From assembly GCA_000435755.1 (NCBI GenBank), contig FR889109.1, forward strand, positions 2,655 through 47,115: 44,461 nt of DNA, written 5' to 3'. The DNA comes from Clostridium sp. CAG:508. Lineage in GTDB: Bacteria > Bacillota > Clostridia > TANB77 > CAG-508. The number at the start of each line of letters is the position of its first letter. The stretch's first letter is position 1. Positions 1 through 8,778 of this stretch are shown piece by piece. Under the pieces are notes generated by a model. The model was not told the origin of the DNA. It saw nothing but the letters and a program-made list of their open reading frames with translations, and did not search any database. Made by a program: the position numbers and the translations under genes.

Positions 1-1
1 A

Positions 2-877
2 GAATATATTATGTGGCTATATGAAAAATTAAAAACTAAAACATATAAACATGGAGGGTATACAGTAGTTTATATAACAGAGCCAAAGGTAAGAAAAATA
101 GAAAAGAGTAAGTATATTGATAGAATAGTACATAGATGGGTAGTAGATAACTTTTTGGTCACATATTTTGTACCAACATTTATATCAACAACATATGCAT
201 GTTTAAAAGATAGAGGTATGCATAAAGCGTGTTTAGATGTGCAAAAAGCAATGTTACATTGCAAAAGAGCATGGAACGAGTACTATATATTAAAAATGGA
301 TATAAAAAAGTATTTTGAAAATATAAATAAAAACATATTATATAGAATATTAAAAAAGAAAATAAAAGATGAAAAACTATTATGGTTAATAAATGAAATA
401 GTATTTTCAAATGAAGGTATAAAAAACTTACCTATTGGAAACTATACTTCACAAATGTTTGCAAATATTTACTTGAACGAGTTAGACCAATATATAAAGC
501 ATAAATTATGCTGTAAATATTATTATAGATATATGGACGACGGAATTATATTAACAAAAACAAAGCAGCAAGCTAAAGAGATATTAGAAAGTATAAAAAT
601 ATTTTTAAAAGAAAACTTAGAATTAGAGTTAAATAAAAAGACACAAATATTTAAAAGCAAACAAGGAGTAAACTTTTGTGGATATAAAATAAATGAGTAT
701 AGACTAAAAATACGAGATAAAGGCAAAAGAAAACTAAAGAAAAAAGTAAAAGAATTAAAATATTATATAAAAACAGGAGAATTAACAAGTAAAGATGCTA
801 AAAAATATTTAGCAGGACATTTAGGATATTTAAAAATTGCAAATGTTAATAATTTGACTAAAAAGATATTCTATTAA
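2..877 (+). CDS. DGR-type reverse transcriptase, 5' end cut by window edge
   Basis: RNA-dependent DNA polymerase of the diversity-generating retroelement type; such enzymes copy a template repeat with adenine-specific errors into a variable repeat of a target gene. Visible: palm motif YMDD (in RYMDDGIIL) and the motif-4 variant IGNYTSQ, which fits the DGR pattern IGxxxSQ rather than the QGxxxSP of group II introns and retroviruses. The N-terminal part TYKHGGYTVVYITEPKVRKI resembles the region about 50 residues into complete DGR enzymes. The frame is open back to base 2, so the ATG at 11 is probably internal and the gene begins outside the window. An A-rich template repeat follows within about 30 bases, which supports the DGR reading over a retron or intron. 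No accessory gene or target gene lies inside the window. Confidence 0.85.
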   Translation, partial: EYIMWLYEKLKTKTYKHGGYTVVYITEPKVRKIEKSKYIDRIVHRWVVDNFLVTYFVPTFISTTYACLKDRGMHKACLDVQKAMLHCKRAWNEYYILKMDIKKYFENINKNILYRILKKKIKDEKLLWLINEIVFSNEGIKNLPIGNYTSQMFANIYLNELDQYIKHKLCCKYYYRYMDDGIILTKTKQQAKEILESIKIFLKENLELELNKKTQIFKSKQGVNFCGYKINEYRLKIRDKGKRKLKKKVKELKYYIKTGELTSKDAKKYLAGHLGYLKIANVNNLTKKIFY

Positions 878-908
878 AATTAAAAAGAAATAATAGGGAT
901 AAATCAAA

Positions 909-1067
909 AACTCTACTAACTCCAACAATAGCAACTTCAACCCTTGTGTTAATCGTGGAGGGTATTACAATACAGATAATGGCAAAGCCAACAATTACAC
1001 GTCTAACCGTAACAACAACAACACGACTAACAGCAACAGCAACAATAGTTTGCGTTCCCTACTCTAA
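909..1067 (+). repeat. Candidate DGR template repeat (TR)
   Basis: Starting 31 bases after the RT stop, this stretch reads in frame 3 as an asparagine-rich peptide (RGGYYNTDNGKANN, then SNRNNNNTTNSNSNNS) ending LRSLL and a TAA at 1065-1067. AAC and AAT codons dominate, which is the hallmark of DGR template repeats because adenines are the mutable positions. It has no start codon or ribosome binding site of its own, so it is not a gene. Its end mimics the C-terminus and stop codon of a target protein. The 5' boundary is uncertain. No matching variable repeat was recognised in this window. Confidence 0.75.
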
Positions 1068-1239
1068 TACAATTCCAGATTATATATTTTAAGGAATATA
1101 TACAGCGAAAGTATTAGTATTAAAGAGATTTATTCCTTCCTAATTTAGGTAAAAATGTATCAGCAAATTATGTGTTAGTAGGCTAAGCAGAATATACATA
1201 ATTTGCGAAAATTTAATAAAGGGTATTAAATATATATAA
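1068..1239 (+). other. Non-coding stretch behind the DGR template repeat
   Basis: Together with the template repeat this forms the gene-free stretch 878-1239. No ORF with a ribosome binding site, no convincing terminator and no conserved RNA was recognised. Part of it may be the RNA-structured flank that DGRs need downstream of the template repeat, but this is inference. Confidence 0.3.
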
Positions 1240-1494
1240 ATGAATGAAGTGTTTATAATAGGAAAAATAATAACAGAAGTGAAATTTAATTTTATATTAA
1301 AATCTAAACATATATCAGTAAGTAGATTTAAAATTATGACTGTATATGATAAACAAGAAATAAATATAACAGCATATGACGAAATGGCAGATTATGTGTA
1401 TGTAAATATTAAGCAAGGAAATTTTGTTATGATAAATGGTTATTTAAAAAACGATGGAGTAGTGTTAAAAGATATAGAAAAGAAAATTATATAA
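1240..1494 (+). CDS. Small OB-fold (SSB-like) protein
   Basis: An 84-residue protein beginning MNEVFIIGKI. The pattern of a short beta strand (FIIGKI), a segment FKIMTVYDKQ, an ITAYDEMADYVYVNIKQGNFV stretch split around a predicted turn, and a closing strand MINGYL resembles the single-strand-binding OB fold, where 'GNFVMINGYL' matches the 'GD.V.V.G.L' strand of SSB proteins. It lacks the long acidic C-terminal tail of a replicative SSB. The ribosome binding site is weak (AAAGGG about 15 bases upstream). It sits alone between the DGR and mutL. A link to either neighbour cannot be shown. SSB-like assignment is by fold impression only. Confidence 0.5.
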   Translation: MNEVFIIGKIITEVKFNFILKSKHISVSRFKIMTVYDKQEINITAYDEMADYVYVNIKQGNFVMINGYLKNDGVVLKDIEKKII

Positions 1495-1619
1495 AAATTG
1501 CATTAAGTTGTACATTAAAACTCTGTGTAAGACTTAATTATATTTACTATTTACAGAATTGCATTTAACTTTTCACTTGACGTACAAAAAATAATTACAC
1601 AAAATTTGTCTAAAAACTA

Positions 1620-1648
1620 TACAAAAAATAGAAAAAGAATGATATAAT
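1620..1648 (+). promoter_or_regulatory. Probable mutL promoter
   Basis: A perfect -10 TATAAT lies at 1643-1648, about 40 bases before the mutL start. The matching -35 position (about 1620-1625) is poor. Upstream DNA (1497-1610) contains TTACA at 1551 and 1595 and two copies of ATTGCATT-like sequence, echoing the box arrays at the sepF, rsmD and pilus promoters, but without their strict spacing. Confidence 0.4.
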
Positions 1649-1689
1649 TCAAAAAGAAATAATTAGTTATAAAAACGGAGGAAAAAACG

Positions 1690-3795
1690 ATGGGAAATAT
1701 AGTACTATTAGATGACAATACAATAAATAAAATTGCAGCGGGCGAAGTAATTGAAAGACCAGCGTCAGTAGTAAAAGAACTAATGGAAAACTCAATTGAC
1801 GCAGGAGCTACAGCAATAACAGTAGAAATAAGGAACGGTGGAATTTCATACATTCGTATTACTGACAATGGAAAAGGAATTGCACCAGATGATATGGAAA
1901 TAGCATTTGAAAGACATGCTACTTCAAAAATTAGAAAAGCAGAAGATTTAGAGACAGTCAAATCTATGGGATTTAGAGGTGAAGCTTTAGCAAGTATAGC
2001 AGCTATCAGCAGAGTAGAAATGACTTCAAAATATATAGAAAATGAAATTGGATACAAAGTAGAAGTTGAAGGTGGAATAGTAAAAAACAAAGAGGAGGCA
2101 GGGTGTCCAAAGGGAACAACCATTGTTATTCAAGATTTGTTTTTTAACACACCAGTTAGATATAAATTCTTAAAAAAAGATTTTACAGAAGCAGGATATA
2201 TTGAAGATGTAGTAACTAGAATAGCTTTAATTCATCCTGAAATTGCAATAAAGTTAATTAACACAGGTAAAACAATAATCCAAACACCTGGAAATAATGA
2301 TTTTAAGGCAGTTATATACAGCATATATGGAAAAGACATTGCAGAAAATATATTGGAAATAAATTATAACTATGAAGACATGACGGTTACAGGAGTAATT
2401 GGAAAACCAGTTATAGCTCGTTCAAACCGTTCAAACCAATTGTTTTTTGTAAATAAAAGATATGTAAAAGATAAAACTTTAACAAGCGCAGCAGAGCAGG
2501 GATATAAAGGTTTAATTACAATTGGTAAATATGGATTCTTAGTATTAAATATTGAAATGAACCCCAAAAAGGTAGATGTTAATGTACATCCGGCAAAACT
2601 CGAAGTTAGATTTGAGGAAGAAAGTAAAGTGTTTAAGGCAGTATACCATGCTATTAGAGACGGACTATTAAAAGGAGACTTAGTAGCAGATACTGAAAAA
2701 GTACATGAAGAAACTAAAACAGTTCCTATGGACACAATAATGGTTAGCACAGCACCAGTTGAACAAATAAAATATGATAACAAAATTGAAGAAAAATCTT
2801 TTGGAGGACTATTTAGAAAATTCAAAAAGGAAAAAGAAGAACCAGTAGATGAAGACGATAAAAGTAACTTAATAGCCCAAATTTATTCTAATAAAATGGG
2901 ATTAAATGAGGTAAAAGAACAAGCAAAAGTATCAGAGGATACTTCAGCATATGAATTACCTGTGAGTGAAAATACTACAGCAACAGAAAATAGTACTCAA
3001 ATTATAAATAACATAAATAAATTAGAAGAATTAAAGGTGGAAGATACACCACAAAGTTTTGATGAAATGTATATAAAAACTTTTGGAACAATGCCATCTG
3101 ATGTGAGAAAGCAAGTACAAGAGGAAAAAGAGAAAGAAGAAAAGATAACAGTACAACCACAAGAAATGACATCATTAGAAAATGTATCAATATTTAAACC
3201 ACAAGAAAAAGAAGAAATTCCACCATACAAGTTTATTGGAATAGCATTTTCTACATATATAATCTTAGAATTAAACAATGAATTATATATATTAGACCAA
3301 CATGCTGCACATGAAAGAATTTTATATGAAAAGGTAAAGAAAAATTATTATAGTGATTCAGAAAAAGATTCTCAATTAATGCTATTACCAGATATCATAA
3401 ACTTGTCGCATAAAGAAATGGATATAGCTAAAGAAAATATGGACATGTTTAGAAAAGCTGGATTTACACTTGAAGAATTTGGCGAAAATACTATAAAATT
3501 AAGTGGAGTTCCAAATGTTTGCTTAGATCTTGATACAAAGGAGCTATTCTTAGAGACCTTGGATGAAATAAATACAGTAGCAAGGACAGCTAAACAGGAA
3601 ATCGAAGAAAAATTTATTGCAACAGTAGCATGTAAAGCAGCAGTAAAGGCCAATATGGCTCTTACACAAGCAGAAGTAGATAATTTATTAAAACAATTAT
3701 TAGTACTTCCAAATCCATTTACATGTCCACATGGAAGACCAACAGCAATAAAAATGACAAAAACAGATATTGAGAAGAAATTCTCAAGGAGATAG
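1690..3795 (+). CDS. mutL: DNA mismatch repair protein MutL
   Basis: Mismatch-repair mediator, 701 residues. The N-terminal GHKL ATPase shows EVIERPASVVKELMENSIDA (residues about 18-37), the DNGKG nucleotide-binding loop and the GFRGEALASI lid. After a charged, low-complexity linker (about residues 340-510) comes the C-terminal dimerisation and endonuclease domain, with the metal-binding motif DQHAAHERILYE near residue 535 and the CPHGRP motif near residue 683. It is therefore the endonuclease-type MutL found in bacteria that lack MutH. The start is fixed by GGAGG 9 bases upstream. mutS, usually upstream, is not here; the preceding genes are the DGR and an SSB-like ORF. miaA following mutL is a common Firmicutes arrangement. 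Confidence 0.97.
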   Translation: MGNIVLLDDNTINKIAAGEVIERPASVVKELMENSIDAGATAITVEIRNGGISYIRITDNGKGIAPDDMEIAFERHATSKIRKAEDLETVKSMGFRGEALASIAAISRVEMTSKYIENEIGYKVEVEGGIVKNKEEAGCPKGTTIVIQDLFFNTPVRYKFLKKDFTEAGYIEDVVTRIALIHPEIAIKLINTGKTIIQTPGNNDFKAVIYSIYGKDIAENILEINYNYEDMTVTGVIGKPVIARSNRSNQLFFVNKRYVKDKTLTSAAEQGYKGLITIGKYGFLVLNIEMNPKKVDVNVHPAKLEVRFEEESKVFKAVYHAIRDGLLKGDLVADTEKVHEETKTVPMDTIMVSTAPVEQIKYDNKIEEKSFGGLFRKFKKEKEEPVDEDDKSNLIAQIYSNKMGLNEVKEQAKVSEDTSAYELPVSENTTATENSTQIINNINKLEELKVEDTPQSFDEMYIKTFGTMPSDVRKQVQEEKEKEEKITVQPQEMTSLENVSIFKPQEKEEIPPYKFIGIAFSTYIILELNNELYILDQHAAHERILYEKVKKNYYSDSEKDSQLMLLPDIINLSHKEMDIAKENMDMFRKAGFTLEEFGENTIKLSGVPNVCLDLDTKELFLETLDEINTVARTAKQEIEEKFIATVACKAAVKANMALTQAEVDNLLKQLLVLPNPFTCPHGRPTAIKMTKTDIEKKFSRR

Positions 3796-3805
3796 GAGAA
3801 AAGAG

Positions 3806-4234
3806 ATGGTTATATTTATTTATCTTTGTATTTTACTATTAAATATAGTAGCAATATTTATGACATATAAATTTTTAGGAGAAGATTTTGAAAAAAAGGA
3901 AAAATCAATTTTTCTAGTAGTTGGAATAGCTATAATGTATATGATAGTATCATTGGTATATTGGTTAAGTACAAGAGGTATTGATTTAGGAATTAATAAT
4001 GAAATGGGCAAAAATTTTATAATATTTACGTTTGTACCAATAAACAGTATGTTAGTATTACCATTTTTAGCTAGTTCTTATAAATATTTTAAACAAGGAA
4101 GATTGAAAAAACAAAACTTCAAAAATCGTATAATATTGTTATGCGTAATTTTGATAATTGTATTAATACTTGAATTCTTTTATTTTAAAGATATTCAAAA
4201 TAGTATTTTAAATATGCTAGCAGCTAAAAAGTAA
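3806..4234 (+). CDS. Small integral membrane protein, unknown function
   Basis: A 142-residue protein with about four hydrophobic segments (residues about 1-20, 33-52, 72-90 and 112-132) separated by short basic loops. The start at ATG 3806 is preferred over an upstream in-frame ATG at 3770 because a ribosome binding site (AGGAGA) stands directly before it and the upstream start would lie inside mutL. It is 10 bases downstream of mutL and 13 bases upstream of miaA, so it is cotranscribed with both. No known family was recognised. Confidence 0.7.
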   Translation: MVIFIYLCILLLNIVAIFMTYKFLGEDFEKKEKSIFLVVGIAIMYMIVSLVYWLSTRGIDLGINNEMGKNFIIFTFVPINSMLVLPFLASSYKYFKQGRLKKQNFKNRIILLCVILIIVLILEFFYFKDIQNSILNMLAAKK

Positions 4235-4247
4235 AAAGGAGAGCAAA

Positions 4248-5172
4248 ATGAAACCAAAGGTAATTGTTATATGTGGGCCTACAGCATCTGGAAAAACTAG
4301 CTTGTCTATTGAACTTGCAAAAAGAATAAAAGGAGAAATTATTTCTTGCGATTCTATGCAAATTTATAAAGATATGACTATAGGTACAGCAAAGCCTACA
4401 GTAGAAGAAATGGATGGAATACCACACCATTTAATAGATTTTGTATTACCAAGTGAAAGATATAGTGTAGCAGACTTTAAAAAGGCGGCTACTCAAAAGA
4501 TAGAAGAAATTTTAAGTAGAAACAAAATTCCAATAATAGTTGGAGGAACAGGATTATATGTTGATGCCTTAGTATACAATATTGAATATCTAGAACTTGA
4601 AACGGATTTAAAATATAGGCAAGAATTAGAAAACCTAATAGAACAAAAAGGGTTAGAAGAACTATACGAAAAAGCAAAACAAATAGATGAACAAGCAATG
4701 CAAAGCATTAGCAAAAATGACAAAAAACGTATAATGAGAGTGTTGGAAATTTATCATCAAACTGGAAAAACCAAAACTCAACTAGAAGCAGAATCAAGGC
4801 TAACTCCACCACCATATGATTATATTGTTTTTGCAATAACTATGGATAGAGAGAAATTGTATGAAAGAATAAACAGAAGAGTTGACATTATGATAGAACA
4901 AGGGTTAATAGAAGAAGTACAAAGCTTGGTAAATAAATACAAAGAATTTCCAACAGCAATGCAAGGTTTAGGGTACAAAGAGGTAGTAGAGTACATAGAA
5001 GGCGAAACTACTAAAGAAGAGATGATAGAAAAACTAAAGATGGAAACTAGAAGATATGCTAAAAGACAATTAACTTGGTTTAGAAAGAATAAAGACATAA
5101 AGTGGATAGACCGGTTTAGCACCATTAGAACAAAATATACAATGTATTTTGGAGGAATACAGTGGAAAATAA
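4248..5172 (+). CDS. miaA: tRNA dimethylallyltransferase MiaA, read through a +1 frameshift at a CGG codon
   Basis: Transfers a dimethylallyl group to A37 of tRNAs that read UNN codons. P-loop GPTASGKTSLSIELAK at the N-terminus, the ISCDSMQIYKDM and GTAKPT motifs, GGTGLYVDAL, and the C-terminal RYAKRQLTWFRK are all present. In the zero frame the protein would run to 5210 with a lysine-rich tail unlike MiaA and overlap the next gene by 49 bases. At 5112-5114 the zero frame reads CGG after GAC. Skipping one base gives GGT and a C-terminus WIDGLAPLEQN...EEYSGK with stop at 5170-5172. This gives 307 residues, the normal family length, and an 11-base overlap with the following gene. Three other genes here show the same break at CGG. 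A sequencing error cannot be excluded. Confidence 0.85.
5112..5115 (+). promoter_or_regulatory. Putative +1 frameshift site (CGGT) in miaA
   Basis: Zero-frame codons GAC CGG TTT. Dropping the C gives GAC GGT TTA, and the new frame carries the expected short MiaA C-terminus ending at 5172. This is one of the four in-frame CGG codons in native genes of the window, each at a frame break. Confidence 0.6.
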
Positions 5173-6445
5173 AAAAACAAATAAGAAGAAAAAAACTAAA
5201 AACAAAGTGAATATAGAGGCGTTGAAAACTAATAGAAAAGCGCTAATTATTTCTGCTGTAATTCTTTTTATTGCTATATTTTGCATTTACAAGGTGGTAA
5301 TGTTTATAAAAAATCCTACAGATACATTTACTGTTGGACAAGGAGAAATTTATCAAACGGAAAAAGCTACTGGTTATATTATTCGTGAAGAAACTATAGT
5401 AAAAGGTTCAAATTATAAAAATGGAATTGAACAAATAAAAACAGAAGGTGAAAGAGTAGCAAAAGGAGAAGCAATTTTTCGTTACTATTCTTCTGGAGAA
5501 GAAAGTTTGATAAGCAAAATAAAAGATTTAGATGCTAAAATAGATGAAGCTATATCAAAAGAAAATAATTTGTTACCTGGAGATGTAAGAACATTAGAAA
5601 AACAGATAGAAAGCCAGGTAATATCATTAAGAAATGAGACCAGTATCCAAACAATAACAAAAGTAAAAAAAGAAATTTCAAATAATATTGTAAAAAAAGC
5701 TAAAATAGCAGGAAAATTAAGCCCGGCAGGTTCATACTTAAACAAACTTATAAGTGAAAGAAGTAATTATGAAAATAAACTAAATGAAGGATCAGAAAAA
5801 CTAAATGCACCAATAAGTGGAACAGTGTCATATAAAGTAGACGGATATGAAGATGTGCTTACTCCAAAGGATTTTTCAAAAATTACATCTAAACTTTTAA
5901 GTAATTTAAATCTAAAAACTGGGCAAATAGTAGCTGACAGTAAAGAGAGTGCTAAAATAATAAACAATTTTGAATGCTATATAGCTTGTATCTTAGAGTC
6001 TAAACAAGCACAAGAAGCAGAAGTTGGAAAGAAAATTAAATTAAGACTTTCGAACAATAAAGAAGTTACAAGTAAAATAGAATATATATCTAAAGAAGAT
6101 GACAAAGTTGTAATTATATTCAAGATTGACGAACAAGTGCAAGAAATGATTAGCTATAGAAAAGTATCTTTTGACATAATTTGGTGGAGTGATAGTGGAA
6201 AGAAGGTACCAAATACTGCACTAGGAAAAGAACAAAAAGGAGAGAATGAAGTTTCATATATTGTTAGAACAAGAAATGGATATCAAGATAAAATACTAGT
6301 TAAAGTTTTGAGACAAAACGATAAATATGCTATTGTAGATAATTACACAAGCAGTGAGTTAAAAGAACTGGGGTATACAAGTGAAGAAATAAAAGCGAGA
6401 AAGACTTTAACATTATATGACGAAATTCTAAAAAATCCGACATAG
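5162..6445 (+). CDS. Membrane-anchored HlyD-like (barrel-sandwich hybrid) protein
   Basis: 427 residues. A lysine-rich cytoplasmic start (about residues 1-28) is followed by one membrane segment (LIISAVILFIAIFCIYKVVMF), then an extracellular region. Segments EKATGYIIREETIVKG and LNAPISGTVSYKVDGYEDVL resemble the two halves of a biotinyl/lipoyl-like barrel-sandwich domain, separated by a helical hairpin (about residues 115-200), as in HlyD-type adaptor proteins. The GTG start at 5162 is chosen because GGAGG stands 6 bases upstream; it overlaps the frameshifted end of miaA by 11 bases. A protein of this type just before sepF is common in clostridia, which suggests a cell-envelope role, but no substrate can be named. 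Confidence 0.7.
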   Translation: MENKKTNKKKKTKNKVNIEALKTNRKALIISAVILFIAIFCIYKVVMFIKNPTDTFTVGQGEIYQTEKATGYIIREETIVKGSNYKNGIEQIKTEGERVAKGEAIFRYYSSGEESLISKIKDLDAKIDEAISKENNLLPGDVRTLEKQIESQVISLRNETSIQTITKVKKEISNNIVKKAKIAGKLSPAGSYLNKLISERSNYENKLNEGSEKLNAPISGTVSYKVDGYEDVLTPKDFSKITSKLLSNLNLKTGQIVADSKESAKIINNFECYIACILESKQAQEAEVGKKIKLRLSNNKEVTSKIEYISKEDDKVVIIFKIDEQVQEMISYRKVSFDIIWWSDSGKKVPNTALGKEQKGENEVSYIVRTRNGYQDKILVKVLRQNDKYAIVDNYTSSELKELGYTSEEIKARKTLTLYDEILKNPT

Positions 6446-6450
6446 AAGTG

Positions 6451-6531
6451 TTACAAAAATATTACAAAAATATTAAATTATCATTACAAAACTTAAAAAC
6501 TATTGACAATAGAGCAAAAAAGTTAGATACT
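6451..6531 (+). promoter_or_regulatory. sepF promoter with four 11-bp-phased TTACA-like boxes
   Basis: Boxes TTACAA (6451), TTACAA (6462), TTAAAT (6473) and TTACAA (6484) lie exactly 11 bases apart. The -35 TTGACA (6503-6508) begins 19 bases after the last box, and a -10-like GATACT follows at 6526-6531 with 17-base spacing. The array layout matches operators of PhoP/OmpR-family response regulators, which bind direct repeats at one helical turn. The same layout recurs before the pilus operon and rsmD. Confidence 0.65.
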
Positions 6532-6580
6532 ATTTACAGTTAAAAACTAAGGACGAGTAATTTTTAGGAGGTTGTTTTAA

Positions 6581-7054
6581 ATGGCAGGAGCTATAATGGA
6601 AAAAGTTTGGGGACTATTTGGAATGGAGCCAGCAGAAGATAGAGATGAAGAAATAGAAGAAGTAGATACAGAAGAAGTTGAAAATGATGAAGAAGAACAA
6701 GAAGATAAAAGATTATGGGGTAGAAAAAACAATAAGGTTGTTGCAATGCCTCAGGTTCAACAGGTAAAAATGGTTATTTCACAACCAACAACATTTGAAC
6801 AAGCAGCAACTATTTGCAATTTGCTAAAACAAAAGAAATCAGTAATCGTTAATTTAGAATATGTTAATAAAGATGTTGCAAGAAGAATTATAGATGTTGT
6901 ATCAGGTGCAGTACATGCATTAGATGGACATATGCAAAAAATATCTAATTCTATAGTGTTAATTGCACCATTCAATTATGACATCGAAAATGAAATAGCA
7001 AGAGATGAAATAAAAAGTAAATTATCAGTTTCATGGCTAAGAAATGGAAACTAA
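6581..7054 (+). CDS. sepF: Cell division protein SepF
   Basis: 157 residues. SepF anchors FtsZ to the membrane and polymerises into rings during septation. The N-terminus (MAGAIMEKVWGLFGM) forms the usual short amphipathic membrane-binding helix, followed by a strongly acidic linker (about residues 18-47), then the SepF domain from about residue 62 with FEQAATICNLLKQKKSVIVN and the closing LDGHMQKISNSIVLIAP. GGAGG precedes the ATG. It is 15 bases upstream of divIVA, the usual ylm-cluster neighbour; ylmH and yggT-like genes that often lie between are absent. Confidence 0.95.
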   Translation: MAGAIMEKVWGLFGMEPAEDRDEEIEEVDTEEVENDEEEQEDKRLWGRKNNKVVAMPQVQQVKMVISQPTTFEQAATICNLLKQKKSVIVNLEYVNKDVARRIIDVVSGAVHALDGHMQKISNSIVLIAPFNYDIENEIARDEIKSKLSVSWLRNGN

Positions 7055-7069
7055 TTAGGAGGAATAAAT

Positions 7070-7519
7070 ATGCTTACACCTTTAGACATTGAAAATAAAA
7101 AATTTTCAAAACAAATGATGAGTGGTTATAGTGTAGACGAAGTAGATGAATTTTTAGATGAAATAACAGCCGACTATGAAAAATTATATAAAGAATCAGC
7201 AGAAGCAAAAAATAAAATAGAAGATATGCAAGAAGATATGGCTAAGTATAAAAATATTGAAAACACATTAAACAATACTTTGATTATGGCACAAACAGCA
7301 GCAGATGATGTTAAAAACTTAGCAAAACAACAAGCTGAAGCAATATTAAATGAAGCACAAGCAAATGCAAAACAAGCAGTAGCAGAACTTGAACAAGATA
7401 TTGTAATGAAACAAAAAGAATTAGAAGAGTTACAAAAACAATTTGATGTATACAAAGCAAAAATGGAGTCACTTCTTATTTCTCAATTAGAATTATTAAA
7501 AGATGTAAATAAAGATTAA
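7070..7519 (+). CDS. divIVA: DivIVA-family cell division/polarity protein
   Basis: 149 residues, almost entirely helical. The N-terminal membrane-curvature-binding domain is clear: LTPLDIENKKFSKQMMSGYS followed by VDEVDEFLDEI. The rest is an alanine- and glutamine-rich coiled coil (about residues 35-149). DivIVA proteins mark cell poles and division sites in Gram-positives. It is cotranscribed with sepF (GGAGG between them) and followed by a strong terminator. Confidence 0.95.
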   Translation: MLTPLDIENKKFSKQMMSGYSVDEVDEFLDEITADYEKLYKESAEAKNKIEDMQEDMAKYKNIENTLNNTLIMAQTAADDVKNLAKQQAEAILNEAQANAKQAVAELEQDIVMKQKELEELQKQFDVYKAKMESLLISQLELLKDVNKD

Positions 7520-7522
7520 ATT

Positions 7523-7566
7523 AAAAAAGGTGATTTTTGGGACGGAGTCGAAAATCACCTTTTTTA
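7523..7566 (+). terminator. Intrinsic terminator after divIVA
   Basis: Stem AAGGTGATTTT pairs with AAAATCACCTT around a 13-base loop, with an A-run before and a T-run after. Confidence 0.9.
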
Positions 7567-7626
7567 TGTTCTATGACCAAAACACTTTACAATTAGAAAA
7601 TTTTAATATATAATACAAATGCAATA

Positions 7627-7715
7627 TTACAGAAATTTAACATTATTACAATTGCATTAAGATAATATTACAATTGTGTTAAAATCATTGACATATTAGC
7701 AGAAAAATATAAAAT
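7627..7715 (+). promoter_or_regulatory. rsmD promoter with phased TTACA-like boxes
   Basis: TTACAA boxes at 7646 and 7668 with TTAAGA between them at 7657 are spaced by 11 bases. Further upstream are TTACAG at 7627 and TTTAACA at 7636, slightly out of phase. The -35 TTGACA lies at 7688-7693, 20 bases after the last box, and TAAAAT at 7710-7715 is the likely -10. Same architecture as the sepF and pilus promoters. Confidence 0.55.
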
Positions 7716-7740
7716 ATATGTATATCATTATAGAGGTACT

Positions 7741-8307
7741 ATGAGAGTAATTAGTGGAACAGCAAGAGGAACTAAATTGAATTCAATTGAAAGCCTTTCA
7801 ACAAGGCCTACACTTGACAGAGTAAAAGAATCAGTATTCAACATTATTCAAAATAAAATACAAGATTCGATTATTTTGGACTTGTTTTCGGGAAGTGGAG
7901 CAATAGCAATTGAATTTTTGAGTAGAGGAGCTGAGAAAGCTTATCTATGCGAAAAAAATCCTACTGCAGTAAAAATGATATACAATAATCTTGAAAAGAC
8001 AAAAATGCAAGATAAGTCAGTAGTAATGCTTAAAGATTATAAAAAGGCTTTAGAATTATTAAAACAACAAAACTTGCAATTTGATTTTGTATACATAGAT
8101 CCACCATATCAAGCTAATATTTCAGTCGATTCTGTAGAAAGAATCTTATCACTAAATTTACTAAAAGAAAAAGGAAATATAATCATAGAAACCGATGATG
8201 AGAAACGAGAATTACTCGAATTAGAAAAAATAAATATAGAAGTAACAGATATAAGAAAATATGGAAGAGTAAGTCTTATATTCTTAGCAAAAAGTGCAAC
8301 AGAATAG
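7741..8307 (+). CDS. rsmD: 16S rRNA (guanine966-N2)-methyltransferase RsmD
   Basis: 188 residues. The start MRVISGTARGTKL and TRPTLDRVKESVFNII are typical of RsmD. The SAM-binding LDLFSGSGAIAIEFLSRGA and catalytic DPPY (in YIDPPYQ) are present. It modifies 16S rRNA in the small ribosomal subunit. GAGG lies 6 bases before the ATG. It is first in a short transcription unit with the next gene. In clostridia coaD often follows; here it does not. Confidence 0.95.
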   Translation: MRVISGTARGTKLNSIESLSTRPTLDRVKESVFNIIQNKIQDSIILDLFSGSGAIAIEFLSRGAEKAYLCEKNPTAVKMIYNNLEKTKMQDKSVVMLKDYKKALELLKQQNLQFDFVYIDPPYQANISVDSVERILSLNLLKEKGNIIIETDDEKRELLELEKINIEVTDIRKYGRVSLIFLAKSATE

Positions 8308-8329
8308 CACTCGAAAGGGGTTAAAAACA

Positions 8330-8767
8330 ATGGAAATATTCACCTTATTAGAAACTTTAGAGGATATGTTAGAAAAAAGTAGAAATGTACCTTTTTCTGG
8401 TAAATGTGTAGTTGATAAAGAAGAAATTTTAGATATAATTAAAGAAATTAGATTAAAATTACCAGAAGAGCTAAAACAAGCTAAATGGGTTAAAGAAGAA
8501 AGACAAAGAATTTTAGTAGAAGCTCAAAATGAAGCTGACGAAATAATTAAAGAAGCTGAAAATAGAATTATTTCTATGATTGACGAACATGAAATTACAA
8601 GAAAAGCATATGAGAAGAAAGTTGAAATCATAGAAACAGCAAATGAAATGTCTAGAGAAATATCAAAAGGAACAAAAGAGTATGCAGATAGCGTATTAGC
8701 TGGCATTGAAGTTGCACTTCAAGATGCAATGAAGGTAATTCAAAATAATAGAAAAGAACTTAAATAA
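8330..8767 (+). CDS. Coiled-coil protein of the rsmD neighbourhood, unknown function
   Basis: 145 residues from ATG 8330, chosen because AAGGGG lies 8 bases upstream; a longer frame from 8294 would overlap rsmD. The N-terminal part (MEIFTLLETLEDMLEKS) is followed by a long charged helix (about residues 45-110, with LVEAQNEADEIIKEAENRI) resembling the stalk subunits of F- and V-type ATPases. Proteins like this are often labelled ATPase in clostridial genomes because of that resemblance, but there is no nucleotide-binding motif. Function unknown. Confidence 0.75.
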   Translation: MEIFTLLETLEDMLEKSRNVPFSGKCVVDKEEILDIIKEIRLKLPEELKQAKWVKEERQRILVEAQNEADEIIKEAENRIISMIDEHEITRKAYEKKVEIIETANEMSREISKGTKEYADSVLAGIEVALQDAMKVIQNNRKELK

Positions 8768-8778
8768 TAATTTTGAAG

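Noticed and set aside
1617..2123. 168-residue frame on the minus strand over mutL
   Set aside because: Hydrophobic shadow of the conserved MutL ATPase domain.
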